DNA from: Rhizobium sp. AQ_MP
GTDB lineage: Bacteria > Pseudomonadota > Alphaproteobacteria > Rhizobiales > Rhizobiaceae
DNA length: 64,000 nt
Direction: 5' to 3'
Assembly: GCF_014237835.1 (NCBI RefSeq)
Contig: NZ_JACJVI010000006.1
Span: 62,001 to 126,000, forward strand
In this document: positions 42,016-50,831 of the stretch, piece by piece
Layout: each line of letters begins with the position of its first letter
Position numbering within the stretch: the stretch's first letter is position 1
Translations under genes and position numbers: made by a program
The notes under the pieces: generated by a model
The model's database searches: none
What the model was told of the DNA's origin: nothing
The model's input: the letters and a program-made list of their open reading frames with translations, nothing else

Positions 42016-44076
42016 CTAGAGCCCGGAAACGCTCGCCAGCCGCGGAAAGGCTTTGATCTTCACTTCGTCGATGGGAGCTGGGCGTCCGAGATAATAGCCC
42101 TGGCCAAGCTCGATGCCGAGTTCGTGCATCAGTTCGACATGATCGGCCGTTTCGAGCCCTTCGATGAGAATTTTAAGACCACGATTGCGGATAAGCCGGA
42201 TAATGTCTTCAAGCATGGCGCGGCCGGCCGGGCGTCGCGCGTCCTGCAGGAAGGAGCGGTCGATCTTGACGGTATCGAAGGGGAACAGCCTGAGCCAGGA
42301 CAAACCGGCAAAGCCCGTTCCGAAATCGTCAAGCCAGATGCGGATGCCGAGCGCCTGCAGATCGGTGATGCAGCGGATCACGTCGGACTGCCCTTCCATG
42401 TCGATGCCCTCGGTGATTTCAAATGCGAGCTGAGAGCCGGAGACACCGGTTTCCTCGAGGATCGTTGAGACCGCAAGTGCAAATCCGCGGGATTTCAACT
42501 GGATTGCAGAGACATTCACGCTCGCCATCGGCGCTACGCCGGTCGCCAGAACCTCTGTGCAGGCTTGACGGATTGCCCAGAGCCCAAGGTCCAGAATGGC
42601 GCCGGTGCGCTCTGCGACCGGGATGAACTGGGCAGGCGACAATGGCGTGCCGTCGATCATCTTGAGCCGCATCAGCGATTCCACCGCCTCCACGCGACCC
42701 GTGCGCATGTTCTGGATCGGTTGGTAGACCAGATGGACGAGATTGTTCTTGACCGCCATGCGCAAGGTGGCCGCTATATTCTCGTTGTCGTCGCTGGTCA
42801 GCGGATCGTTCGGGTTGAACAGGCGGATGCAGTTTCGACCGTTTGCCTTGGCGGAATAGAGCGCGCGATCCGCTTCGTTGATGATGCGCTCCAGCTTCGG
42901 TCCGCTTTGGGGGCGTGTATAGGATGCGCCAACGCTGACGGTGACGACCGCTTGTCCATCGCGGCGCTGGTCATGGACCAGATGCAGGCCCTCAACGGCG
43001 CTGCGGACGATCTCGCAGAGCGCCATGACCTGGTCGCGGCCAGTGACGCGCGACAGCACGATGAACTCTTCCCCACCATAGCGACCGACGGAGGCATTCA
43101 GCGGCTTCAGCGTATCGTTGAGGACGCTGGCGACGAGGATCAGGCAGCGATCACCCGACTGATGGCCGTAGAAATCATTGTATTTCTTGAAGAAGTCGAC
43201 ATCGACCAGAATTGCGGCAAAGGCCTTGCCTTCGGTCTGCCACTCGTTCCAGTAGTCCCGCAGGCGCTTGTCCACGGCACGGCGGTTTTCCACACCCGTG
43301 AGATAGTCGGTGTTGGAGAGCCGCTCCAGTTCGGCTCCGCGTTTTTCTGCTTCGCTGTGCTGATGTTCAGCTTCCAGCGCATTGAGAAAGACGTTGTAGC
43401 GTTCCTCGTTCAGCTTCCAGTTCACGTAGGATGTGAAGACGAAGCAGGACAGATAGAAAAGAATGACGACAAAATTCTGATGATACTCAAGCTCCGGGAT
43501 GTAATTCAGACTGGTGAAGAAAATAACCAGAATTGCAGCCGAGGTGGCGACCGACAGTCGGAAAAAGAGATTGAAGAAGAGATTGGCGCTCATCATGAAG
43601 ATGGTGCCAAAGTACATATAGAATTTGAATGTTTCAAAATCGTCCGTTTGCATCGCCGGGATCAGCCATCCGAGATAGGCGACGACCACCGTGACGGCGC
43701 ATGTCAAATCCGACCATTTTGATGAAGCACGTACGAAGACTACGATTTCCATCGTTGTCAGGGCAAGGATCGCCACGGCGAAACGCGCCATGATCGTGTA
43801 CCTTGCAACATCCGGTATCAGCATGGCGTCGGCGATGCCAAACAGCAGATAAACAATCAGCGCGAGCCAGAAGCCACCGCGGGTGTCTCGAACTTGGGCT
43901 GCGCCTCTTGCCTTCATGTACTGACGCTTCAGCGCTCCCGCTGAGCGAGTATCCGAGCGCGTTTCTCCTCGATGGGGCTGTCGGGCATCGCGGCCAATTG
44001 AGGCCGAGTGCGGAGAGGGCGACGGGAAGGCTACGCCTGACCTCGCCTGTCCTGGCTCGTGTTTGCCCAGGTCCAT
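42016..44076 (-). CDS. Membrane-bound GGDEF-EAL protein (cyclic-di-GMP turnover)
   Basis: A 686-residue inner-membrane protein for making and/or degrading c-di-GMP. Six or so helices (~70-215) form a sensor, a short coiled-coil (~225-255) links to GGDEF (RYGGEEFIVLSR, 332-343, diguanylate cyclase active site intact, no upstream RxxD inhibitory site seen), then an EAL domain from ~430. The EAL triplet itself is ESL (466-468), but NVSAIQL, EITEG, LDDFGTG (D583, D584), K604 and EGLE (639-642) are kept, so phosphodiesterase activity is plausible. The start at 44076 has GGGAG ahead; ATG at 43917 is an alternative that removes a polar 53-residue tail. Divergent from the methyltransferase gene. Confidence 0.88.
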   Translation of the reverse strand: MDLGKHEPGQARSGVAFPSPSPHSASIGRDARQPHRGETRSDTRSAGALKRQYMKARGAAQVRDTRGGFWLALIVYLLFGIADAMLIPDVARYTIMARFAVAILALTTMEIVVFVRASSKWSDLTCAVTVVVAYLGWLIPAMQTDDFETFKFYMYFGTIFMMSANLFFNLFFRLSVATSAAILVIFFTSLNYIPELEYHQNFVVILFYLSCFVFTSYVNWKLNEERYNVFLNALEAEHQHSEAEKRGAELERLSNTDYLTGVENRRAVDKRLRDYWNEWQTEGKAFAAILVDVDFFKKYNDFYGHQSGDRCLILVASVLNDTLKPLNASVGRYGGEEFIVLSRVTGRDQVMALCEIVRSAVEGLHLVHDQRRDGQAVVTVSVGASYTRPQSGPKLERIINEADRALYSAKANGRNCIRLFNPNDPLTSDDNENIAATLRMAVKNNLVHLVYQPIQNMRTGRVEAVESLMRLKMIDGTPLSPAQFIPVAERTGAILDLGLWAIRQACTEVLATGVAPMASVNVSAIQLKSRGFALAVSTILEETGVSGSQLAFEITEGIDMEGQSDVIRCITDLQALGIRIWLDDFGTGFAGLSWLRLFPFDTVKIDRSFLQDARRPAGRAMLEDIIRLIRNRGLKILIEGLETADHVELMHELGIELGQGYYLGRPAPIDEVKIKAFPRLASVSGL

Positions 44077-44141
44077 GTCTTGCTCCCGTCTCCGCTCAGC
44101 ACACTGTCACACGTGCGTCCGGCACTTAACCGCGCCAGGCG

Positions 44142-44156
44142 TTAACTACGTTTTAA
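44142..44156. promoter_or_regulatory. Perfect CtrA-type site (TTAA-N7-TTAA) between divergent genes
   Basis: TTAA CTACGTT TTAA matches the alphaproteobacterial CtrA full-site consensus exactly. It lies in the 170-base gap between the divergent GGDEF-EAL and PhcB-like methyltransferase genes. Binding is inferred from consensus only. Confidence 0.5.
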
Positions 44157-44246
44157 GATGTCGGGAAGTCGGGGCTGTACGGAAATCAAAAGCGATCTAT
44201 GGTGTACGAAGTATTAATATCGAGTTTGACTAAAATGGAGCGGAAA

Positions 44247-45290
44247 ATGAGTCGTTTGGACATTGCCATCGATGGTGAAAGCCTGATTACCCCGGACTCG
44301 ATTGCCTCAGAGGTCTTTTCGTCCACCGATCCGATCCGAGATGGTGAACTGGAAGAAGCACGAGCCGCAATGGCCCTTCACCTTCGAGTGGCTGAACAGC
44401 AGTTCCAGCAGGATGGCGATGTCGGGCAGACCATGTTGCGCCTGTTCACCGCAATGAACGCCGTACGCAATCGTTATTCCCCGAAGGTGTGGGAGCAGGT
44501 GATCCCGATTGCTCAGAATCATGCTGTGGCTCGCTATTGCCACGAGGATCCCTTCACGCGCTGGTCATTCGAAAAGCCCCGTGGTTACTCGGGCGACGCT
44601 GGCCTGCTCGATTTCATCTATGGGCATTCGTCCGTTCAACCTCTTCTTGATGCCGCAAGCCCTCTGGGCAAGGCCATTCATGGCTTCGTCAGCCAGGCGC
44701 CGGCTTGCGCCGCTGTGCGTGAGCGCCGCGACCTGCTGGCCCAGTTCGTTGATGACGTTGCGTCTTCGCGCGGCGGCGAAGCGGAGATCCTGACAATCGC
44801 AGCCGGTCACCTGCGTGAAGGCTCCATGTCGCAGGCCCTGAAAGACAAGACGATCAAGCGCTGGATTGCTCTCGACCAGGATCCAATGAGCGTGGGCGCT
44901 GTGGCCAGTGAGTTCCATGGTACGGTCGTCGAAGCCGTCAATGGATCGGTGGGCACGGTGTTGAAGCGTGCACAGAGCTTCGGCACCTTCGATTTCGTCT
45001 ACGCCGCCGGCCTTTACGACTACCTGGCCGATGAAGTCGCGATCAAGCTGACGCAGCGCTGCTTGCAGATGCTGAAGCCGCACGGCACCTTCCTCTTCGC
45101 CAATTTCGCGGACGAAATTCCCGACGACGGATACATGGAAACCTTCATGAACTGGGCGCTGTTGCTGCGTTCCGAAGAAGACATGTGGCGGATCATGCGC
45201 GCAGCGAGTGAAGGCCTCGATGTCGAGTGCACGATACGCTTCGGTCAGAACAAGAACATCGTCTACGGCATCATCCGCAAACTGTCCTGA
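44247..45290 (+). CDS. PhcB-like class I SAM-dependent methyltransferase
   Basis: A 347-residue protein resembling the PhcB-type methyltransferases annotated for 3-hydroxy-fatty-acid methyl ester (extracellular factor) synthesis. The family hallmark is DPFTRWSFEKPRGYSGDAGLLDFIYG (residues ~100-125, split across helices), with a C-terminal Rossmann methyltransferase domain ending in ANFADEIPDDGYMETFMNW. Motif I reads LTIAAGHLREG instead of the usual GxGxxRE, so cofactor binding may differ. The start at 44247 has GGAGCGG ahead; ATGs at 44199 and 44235 are alternatives. Substrate unknown. Divergent from the c-di-GMP gene, with a CtrA-type site between. Confidence 0.72.
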   Translation: MSRLDIAIDGESLITPDSIASEVFSSTDPIRDGELEEARAAMALHLRVAEQQFQQDGDVGQTMLRLFTAMNAVRNRYSPKVWEQVIPIAQNHAVARYCHEDPFTRWSFEKPRGYSGDAGLLDFIYGHSSVQPLLDAASPLGKAIHGFVSQAPACAAVRERRDLLAQFVDDVASSRGGEAEILTIAAGHLREGSMSQALKDKTIKRWIALDQDPMSVGAVASEFHGTVVEAVNGSVGTVLKRAQSFGTFDFVYAAGLYDYLADEVAIKLTQRCLQMLKPHGTFLFANFADEIPDDGYMETFMNWALLLRSEEDMWRIMRAASEGLDVECTIRFGQNKNIVYGIIRKLS

Positions 45291-45298
45291 TATGAAAC

Positions 45299-45336
45299 AG
45301 CCCTCTGCAGCGGCGTGGCTGCGGAGGGCTCGTTTG
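45299..45336 (+). terminator. Terminator after the methyltransferase gene
   Basis: A 13-bp stem with one wobble (AGCCCTCTGCAGC 45299-45311, GCTGCGGAGGGCT 45318-45330), loop GGCGTG, followed by CGTTTG; 8 bases after the stop. Confidence 0.75.
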
Positions 45337-45375
45337 TCTCGAAATGGGACGCAAGGCGACCGGCGCCTCGTCCGC

Positions 45376-46137
45376 TCACCCTTCAAGATCCGGGGATTGA
45401 CGCATCCAGCCTTGGCTCATCAGATGTTCCTGCGGCTGGAAGCGGGTTTTGTACCCCATCTTCTTCGATCCCTGCACCCAATAGCCGAGATAGACATGCG
45501 GCAGGCCGAGCGCCTTGGCCCTGCGAATATGGTCAAGCACCATCATCGTGCCGAGCGATCGCTTATCCATTTCCGGATTGTAGAACGAGTAGACCATCGA
45601 CAGTCCGTCGCTCATCAGGTCGGAGAGGGCAACGGCAATGAGCTCGCCGCGCGGTTGGGCAGAAATCCCGTCGCCCGGCGTCCGTAGCCTGTATTCGATG
45701 ACCCGCGTCTGGACATGACTGTCCTCGACCATGATCGCATAGTCGAGCGCCGACATATCCGACATGCCCCCATTCTGGTGGCGGTGATCCAGATAGTGGC
45801 GGAACAGGGAGAACTGCTCGGTCGATGGCTGGGCGGGAAAGACGGTCGAGACGAGATCGCGGTTGACCGCCTCGACGCGGCGGAATCCGCGGCTCATCTG
45901 GAACTCGTTGACCAGAACCCTTACGGAGACGCAGGCGCGGCAGGACTCGCAGGCCGGCCGATAGGCGATGTTCTGTGAACGACGAAAGCCACCCTGCGTC
46001 AGAAGATCGTTCATCTCGGTCGCACGCTGACCCACGAGATGCGTAAAAACCTTCCGCTCCATCTCTCCCGCCAGATAAGGGCACGGCGCCGGCGCCGTCA
46101 GGTAGAATTGCGGGGAGGGGCTCGTCTGCGTGTTCAT
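45376..46137 (-). CDS. bpt: Aspartate/glutamate leucyltransferase
   Basis: A 253-residue aminoacyl-tRNA-protein transferase of the Bpt family, which adds leucine to N-terminal Asp/Glu and so marks proteins for the ClpS/ClpAP N-end-rule pathway. The N-terminal ATE domain shows [13 protein letters not shown] with its cysteine cluster and [14 protein letters not shown]; the C-terminal GNAT-like part shows [22 protein letters not shown] and [16 protein letters not shown]. The start at 46137 (MNTQTSP) gives the usual family length; an in-frame ATG at 46209 adds 24 hydrophobic residues and is rejected. AAAGGA lies 13 bases upstream. Confidence 0.92.
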   Translation of the reverse strand: MNTQTSPSPQFYLTAPAPCPYLAGEMERKVFTHLVGQRATEMNDLLTQGGFRRSQNIAYRPACESCRACVSVRVLVNEFQMSRGFRRVEAVNRDLVSTVFPAQPSTEQFSLFRHYLDHRHQNGGMSDMSALDYAIMVEDSHVQTRVIEYRLRTPGDGISAQPRGELIAVALSDLMSDGLSMVYSFYNPEMDKRSLGTMMVLDHIRRAKALGLPHVYLGYWVQGSKKMGYKTRFQPQEHLMSQGWMRQSPDLEG

Positions 46138-46194
46138 ATGCGGATCAAGAGAATCCTTTAGCGTCGTCTTGAACAGGTAGGATGGCGCAAGAAT

Positions 46195-46229
46195 GAAAAA
46201 GGTCAACACTCCGGCATCGCGCCGGAGTG
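46195..46229 (-). terminator. Terminator of the RDD gene
   Basis: CACTCCGGC (46207-46215) and GCCGGAGTG (46221-46229) form a 9-bp stem; on the minus strand a T5 run follows after six bases. It is 28 bases past the RDD stop. Confidence 0.65.
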
Positions 46230-46257
46230 CTTTGTGCCTGTGATCGGGGTTTTGGAT

Positions 46258-46716
46258 TTAGTAAGTCCGCACCGCAGCCGTGCCGAGCAGCAAGTCGTGC
46301 ACGAGGCGCGAGCGCTCGATGAACAGACCGGCGAGCAGGACCAGTGGCGTCAGCACCGAGTTCAGGATCCAGAACAGGGCGAGATGGGCGATGGCCGTCA
46401 CAAAATCGATCTTGCGGCCATCGAGCCGGATCATCGCAATGCCCATCATCCGCATCCCCGGGGTCGCCTGCGACGCGCCACCCACGGACATGCCGAAATA
46501 GAGCGCGGCGACCACGAAGAACAGGATCGGATAGAGAAGCCAGCCGAGGCCAAGGGTCAGGATGCCGAGAAAGAACACGACGACGGCGGCCGGGATCCAC
46601 AGGAGGCCGATGAACAGATAGTCCACGAGAAAGGCAAAAACCCGCCGTGACAGCACGCCGCTATAGGCGCGCCAGTCTTCAGGGGCGGCATAGGACGGAT
46701 TGCTATCGAGGCTCAT
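46258..46716 (-). CDS. RDD family membrane protein
   Basis: A 152-residue inner-membrane protein of the RDD family. After an N-terminal cytoplasmic tail it has RRVFAFLVDYLFIGLLWIP (the Arg and Asp that name the family), then helices AAVVVFFLGILTLGLGWLL and LYPILFFVVAALYFG, the conserved ATPGMRMMGIAMIR segment, and LVHDLLLGTAAVRTY at the end. Some members are linked to ion or solute transport, but function is not established. It sits between bpt and hemB on the same strand, 69 bases after hemB. Confidence 0.85.
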   Translation of the reverse strand: MSLDSNPSYAAPEDWRAYSGVLSRRVFAFLVDYLFIGLLWIPAAVVVFFLGILTLGLGWLLYPILFFVVAALYFGMSVGGASQATPGMRMMGIAMIRLDGRKIDFVTAIAHLALFWILNSVLTPLVLLAGLFIERSRLVHDLLLGTAAVRTY

Positions 46717-46785
46717 GTCGGGCTCCTTTGAGGTTGCACCTCAGATATGGGGTGCCCGATGCCGAATACAATAATCCCCGGAAGA

Positions 46786-47802
46786 TCAGCCACGCTTGGC
46801 CAGGAGACGTGCCACCTCGGGCGCGAAATAGGTGAGAATACCGTCGCAGCCGGCGCGCTTGAAACAGAGAAGCGTTTCCAGCATCGCGCGTTCGCCGTCG
46901 ATCCAGCCATTGGCGGCGGCCGCCTTGATCTGGCTGTATTCGCCGGAAACCTGATAGGCGAAGACCGGCAGGCCAAAGGCTTCCTTGAGGCGCCAGCAGA
47001 TGTCGAGATAGGGAAGCCCCGGCTTGACCATCAGCATGTCGGCGCCTTCCTCGACATCGAGAGCAGCGTCGCGCACGGCTTCGGTGCCGTTCGCCGGGTC
47101 GATGTAATAGGTCTTCTTGTCACCCTTCAAGAGACCGCTGGTCGAGATCGCCTCGCGATAGGGACCGTAGTGACAGGAGGCAAATTTCGTCGCGTAGGAC
47201 ATGATGCCGACACTCTGGTGCCCGGCAGCATCGAGCCCCTGTCGGATGGCTCCGATCCGGCCGTCCATCATGTCGGACGGCGCGATGATGTCGGACCCGG
47301 CATCGGCCTGCGCCACGGCTGCGCGCACCAGCTGATCGACCGTCTCGTCGTTGACGATTTCGCCATCGCGCAGGATGCCGTCGTGACCATGGCTGGTGAA
47401 GGGGTCAAGCGCCACGTCGGTGATGACGCCGATATTCGCCACCGCCTTCTTGATCGCCGCCGTCGTCTGGTTGATCAGATTGTTCGCCTCGAGAATCTGC
47501 GAACCCGTTTCGTCACGCAGCGCAAGCTCGATGTTCGGAAAGGTCGCGAGCGCGGGAATGCCGAGATCGGCAGCTTCTTTTGCCGCCTCAACCGCCTTGT
47601 CGACGCTCATCCGGAAGACGCCGGGCATGGCCGCGATGGGGTCCATGATACCTGACCCGGGCACCACGAAGATGGGCCAGATGAGGTCGTCGACGGTCAG
47701 GCGGTTCTCTTGAACCATGCGGCGCTGCCAGTCGGCCTTGCGCAGCCGGCGCATGCGCCGGTGGCCGGTGACCTCGTCCACCCGATGTGTCTTGTCCGTC
47801 AT
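46786..47802 (-). CDS. hemB: Delta-aminolevulinic acid dehydratase (porphobilinogen synthase)
   Basis: A 338-residue enzyme that joins two 5-aminolevulinate molecules into porphobilinogen for haem, cobalamin and related tetrapyrroles. Both Schiff-base lysines are present (SYATKFAS K206, MLMVKPGLPY K260). The metal region reads DVALDPFTSHGHDG instead of the Cys-rich zinc site, so it belongs to the zinc-independent, Mg/K-activated type seen in Bradyrhizobium and Pseudomonas. Length and C-terminal AYQVSGEYSQIKAAA block are normal. Confidence 0.95.
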   Translation of the reverse strand: MTDKTHRVDEVTGHRRMRRLRKADWQRRMVQENRLTVDDLIWPIFVVPGSGIMDPIAAMPGVFRMSVDKAVEAAKEAADLGIPALATFPNIELALRDETGSQILEANNLINQTTAAIKKAVANIGVITDVALDPFTSHGHDGILRDGEIVNDETVDQLVRAAVAQADAGSDIIAPSDMMDGRIGAIRQGLDAAGHQSVGIMSYATKFASCHYGPYREAISTSGLLKGDKKTYYIDPANGTEAVRDAALDVEEGADMLMVKPGLPYLDICWRLKEAFGLPVFAYQVSGEYSQIKAAAANGWIDGERAMLETLLCFKRAGCDGILTYFAPEVARLLAKRG

Positions 47803-47981
47803 GATACTGATCCTCGTCTTGTCTCCGGCTGCTGATTAGCACGATGGCCGGAGCTTGCAAAACGGAACAGGGGCTGCAGGGCATCTGCAGATGGTCAGCT
47901 TCGGCGAGCAAGTGCGATCAACAGGGGAGGGGGCTCGGCTGATGCTGGCGAAGGTCTTGTCCGGGGCCTATCTTCCACTTC

Positions 47982-48419
47982 ATGGAAGCTGATTCGTCCA
48001 ACACGCCCATTCGCAGCCTGACCGAGACAATCTTCGTGCTCTTCCTGCGCGTGGTGGCTCTCGCCTGCCTCTGGTTCGGCCTGCAGTACTGGGCATTGCT
48101 CGTCGGCTACAGCCACGATGGTCTCGGCCGCTTCGATCTCCTCTCCACGCCCTGGCGCGTGGCGGCCACAGGCCTTGCCGTGGTTTTCCCTGTTGCAGCT
48201 TTGGGTCTCTGGGTCGCCGGCTCCTGGGGGCCTGTCATGTGGCTGCTTGCCGCCGGTGGTCAGGTTCTGATGTTCACCGTGTGGCCCGAGATCTTCGGCA
48301 ACAACATGCTGGCGGTCATCATGCATTCCGTCGTCTTCGTGGTCTTCATCCTCTTCCGCCTGGCGTTGTGGTTCGAAGGGAGACACAAGCAGGAGCGTAT
48401 AACGGTTGATTTACCCTGA
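47982..48419 (+). CDS. DUF6163 family membrane protein
   Basis: A 145-residue protein with four predicted helices (TIFVLFLRVVALACLWFGLQY, AATGLAVVFPVAALGLWVAG, GPVMWLLAAGGQVLMFTVW, VIMHSVVFVVFILFRLALW) and a charged C terminus. It matches the rhizobial DUF6163 family; no function is known. The ribosome-binding site is poor. It is divergent from hemB across a 179-base gap and precedes ldtR. Confidence 0.75.
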   Translation: MEADSSNTPIRSLTETIFVLFLRVVALACLWFGLQYWALLVGYSHDGLGRFDLLSTPWRVAATGLAVVFPVAALGLWVAGSWGPVMWLLAAGGQVLMFTVWPEIFGNNMLAVIMHSVVFVVFILFRLALWFEGRHKQERITVDLP

Positions 48420-48426
48420 TACGACA

Positions 48427-48446
48427 AGAGGCTTCGGTAAGCCTCT
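48427..48446 (+). terminator. Hairpin after the DUF6163 gene, possible terminator
   Basis: AGAGGCTT and AAGCCTCT form a perfect 8-bp stem with a CGGT loop 8 bases after the stop; only a weak T run follows (GTTAAG). Confidence 0.45.
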
Positions 48447-48551
48447 GTTAAGCCTGCGTTTTAAATAGAATTTTATGCGCATTGGATACGGTCCTCACCA
48501 AGGCGGGAGAAAAAACCAACACCGCCAAACAAAACAGTGAGGCAGACCGAT

Positions 48552-49061
48552 ATGAACACCAAGCTCAAGCCGCAGCCGGCCACTCTCGACCCGCAGGAAG
48601 AAGCGATCCGTTCGCTCTACCTCGAATCCCTCCACCTCGTCGAGCGTCTTCACCGTCGCCTTCTCGACGTCATCAAGGACGAGTTCGACCGCAAGGGTCG
48701 CTCCGACATCAACGCCGTTCAGGCGCTCCTGCTCTTCAACATCGGCAATTCGGAACTGACCGCCGGTGAACTGCGCTCGCGCGGTTACTATCTGGGCTCG
48801 AACGTCTCCTACAATGTCAAGAAACTCGTCGACCTCGGCTTCATCAATCATCAGCGCTCGCGTGTCGACCGGCGCTCGGTCCGCATCAGCCTGACGGATG
48901 CCGGCCAGGAGATCGCCGAGACCGTCGCCAAGCTCTATGAGCGCCATATCGGCTCGATCCAGAAGGTCGGCGGCATCGGCACCGACGAGTTCACTCAGAT
49001 GAACAAGCTCCTGCAGCGCCTCGACCGCTTCTGGAACGACCAGATCCTGTATCGCCTCTGA
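48552..49061 (+). CDS. ldtR: MarR-family regulator LdtR
   Basis: A 169-residue winged-helix MarR-type regulator corresponding to LdtR, described in Liberibacter and Sinorhizobium as an activator of the neighbouring L,D-transpeptidase gene and linked to osmotic-stress tolerance. The winged helix is ELTAGELRSRGYYLGSNVSYNVKKL (in two pieces: recognition helix SNVSYNVKKLVDLGF and wing INHQRSRVDRRSVRISLT). The N- and C-terminal helices form the dimer interface. The start at 48552 (MNTKLKPQ) has GAGG ahead; a GTG at 48537 is less likely. ldtP lies 299 bases downstream in the same orientation. Confidence 0.88.
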   Translation: MNTKLKPQPATLDPQEEAIRSLYLESLHLVERLHRRLLDVIKDEFDRKGRSDINAVQALLLFNIGNSELTAGELRSRGYYLGSNVSYNVKKLVDLGFINHQRSRVDRRSVRISLTDAGQEIAETVAKLYERHIGSIQKVGGIGTDEFTQMNKLLQRLDRFWNDQILYRL

Positions 49062-49100
49062 GGCTTGCCCAGACGACCTCCTCAAGCGATCCACCGCTCG

Positions 49101-49133
49101 AAACCGGATGCTTCTCGCGAAGCGTCCGGTTTT
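49101..49133 (+). terminator. Rho-independent terminator of ldtR
   Basis: A 14-bp stem with one wobble (AAACCGGATGCTTC 49101-49114, GAAGCGTCCGGTTT 49119-49132), loop TCGC, ending in T4. Confidence 0.88.
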
Positions 49134-49360
49134 CGCGTTATGGCTTCACGCGGCGTCCTCCGGGCTACACAGTCCCGTGACGGAACAGCAATGTGACACG
49201 AATTGGCCATATTGATATGGGACCGCGAAAACGAGTGGAGGGGGCGCTTCGACAGCCTCCGATCGACCTTGTAACGCACAGTTGAGCCTGTCTGGCGGCG
49301 CTTTGTTAACCATGGCGCGCTATGCGTCTGGTTTAGGTTCAGGATGAAACGGTAGGGAAT

Positions 49361-50689
49361 ATGTCCAAGAAGTCTGGAATTGTTGCTCTTTCGCGCCGCT
49401 CGCTGCTTCGTGGCGCGGCCGCTGCCGGTGCTGCGGCATTCGCCGGGCAGGCCATGGCGCAGGATGCGATCAATGACCTGATCAATGCGCCGCGCCGCGG
49501 CAACTGGGATGACCAGTTCGATGCCCAGGCGTCGCGCACGGTTGCCGGTGTCGTTTCCAATTCGCCGATGCTGAGTCCCAACAACCTGGTCTACATGCAG
49601 CAGGCCATCTCCCAGTATCAGATGATCGTGTCCAATGGCGGTTGGCCGACGGTGAACGCGCCGGCTGCTCTGCGGATCGGGGCCATGGATCCGTCCGTCC
49701 AGAGCCTGCGCCAGCGCCTGATGATCTCGGGCGACCTGCCGCGTGAAGCCGGGATGTCGAATTCCTACGATTCCTATGTCGAAGGCGCGGTGAAGCGCTT
49801 CCAGGCCCGCCACGGCCTGCCGGAAGACGGCGTTCTAGGCGAATTTACAGTCAAGGCGCTGAATGTCGGCGCCGATGTGCGCCTCAACCAGTTGAATACC
49901 AACCTGATCCGACTGCAGTCGATGTCCGGCGATCTCGGCCGACGCTTCGTCACGGTCAACGTGCCGGGTGCCTCCGTCGAAGCCGTCGAGGATGGCCGTG
50001 TTGCGCTGCGCAACACCGCCGTCGTCGGCCGTATCGATCGCCCGACCCACATGATCAATTCGAAGATCTACGAGGTCATCCTCAATCCTTACTGGACCGC
50101 GCCGCGCTCGATCGTCGAAAAGGACATCGTGCCGCTCATGCGCAAGGACCCGACTTACCTGACGCGCAACAGCATCCGTCTGTTCGACGGTAACGGCAAT
50201 GAAGTGGCGCCGGAGACGGTCGACTGGAACGCCGAGAAGGCACCGAACCTGATGTTCCGTCAGGACCCCGGCAAGATCAACGCGATGGCGTCGACAAAGA
50301 TCAACTTCCACAATCCGAACAACGAATACATGCACGACACGCCCCAGCAGGGCCTGTTCAACAAGCTGATGCGCTTCGAATCTTCCGGCTGTATCCGCGT
50401 GCAGAACGTTCGCGACCTTGTCACCTGGCTGCTGCGCGACACGCCTGGCTGGTCGCGTCAGGAAATCGAGCGCGTCATCACCACGCGCCAGAACACGCCG
50501 ATCAAGCTGGCGGAGGAAGTGCCGGTCTACATCGTTTACATCTCGGCTTGGTCGACCAATGACAGCATCGTGCAGTTCCGCGATGACATCTACCAGAAGG
50601 ACGGCGACGCCCAGCTGGCTCTGCAGGCCAATATCGGCGTCGAGCAGTTCGCGGGTTCCGTCGACGAGGACCTGGTCCCGCTCCAATAA
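49361..50689 (+). CDS. ldtP: L,D-transpeptidase (YcbB-like), Tat-exported, LdtP
   Basis: A 442-residue periplasmic peptidoglycan cross-linking enzyme that makes 3-3 bonds or attaches proteins. A Tat-type signal (SRRSLLRGAAAAGAAAF) ends at AMA. A peptidoglycan-binding domain follows (EGAVKRFQARHGLPEDGVLGEF, ~140-168 in two motifs), then the YkuD catalytic domain with H325 (MHDTPQQG) and C344 in SSGCIRVQ, the variant of SHGC used by the YcbB branch. In rhizobia-related species ldtP is LdtR-controlled. It is transcribed alone and closed by a good terminator. Confidence 0.92.
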   Translation: MSKKSGIVALSRRSLLRGAAAAGAAAFAGQAMAQDAINDLINAPRRGNWDDQFDAQASRTVAGVVSNSPMLSPNNLVYMQQAISQYQMIVSNGGWPTVNAPAALRIGAMDPSVQSLRQRLMISGDLPREAGMSNSYDSYVEGAVKRFQARHGLPEDGVLGEFTVKALNVGADVRLNQLNTNLIRLQSMSGDLGRRFVTVNVPGASVEAVEDGRVALRNTAVVGRIDRPTHMINSKIYEVILNPYWTAPRSIVEKDIVPLMRKDPTYLTRNSIRLFDGNGNEVAPETVDWNAEKAPNLMFRQDPGKINAMASTKINFHNPNNEYMHDTPQQGLFNKLMRFESSGCIRVQNVRDLVTWLLRDTPGWSRQEIERVITTRQNTPIKLAEEVPVYIVYISAWSTNDSIVQFRDDIYQKDGDAQLALQANIGVEQFAGSVDEDLVPLQ

Positions 50690-50722
50690 GCGGTAAATGA
50701 ATAGAAACCAATGTTGCTTGCG

Positions 50723-50748
50723 AAAGCCGCGCCCTGTGCGCGGCTTTT
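50723..50748 (+). terminator. Rho-independent terminator of ldtP
   Basis: A perfect 10-bp stem (AAAGCCGCGC 50723-50732, GCGCGGCTTT 50738-50747), loop CCTGT, ending in T4. Confidence 0.88.
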
Positions 50749-50831
50749 GCATGTGAACTTGCCGCCGCAAGTAAATCTGCCTACTGCTTGCTCACAAAAC
50801 GGTGACTCGCCAGGGGTGGCAAGGGGGCGAA

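Noticed and set aside
48448..48464. CtrA-like site upstream of ldtR
   Set aside because: TTAA and TTAA are separated by nine bases; with N7 the second half is TTTT, too weak.
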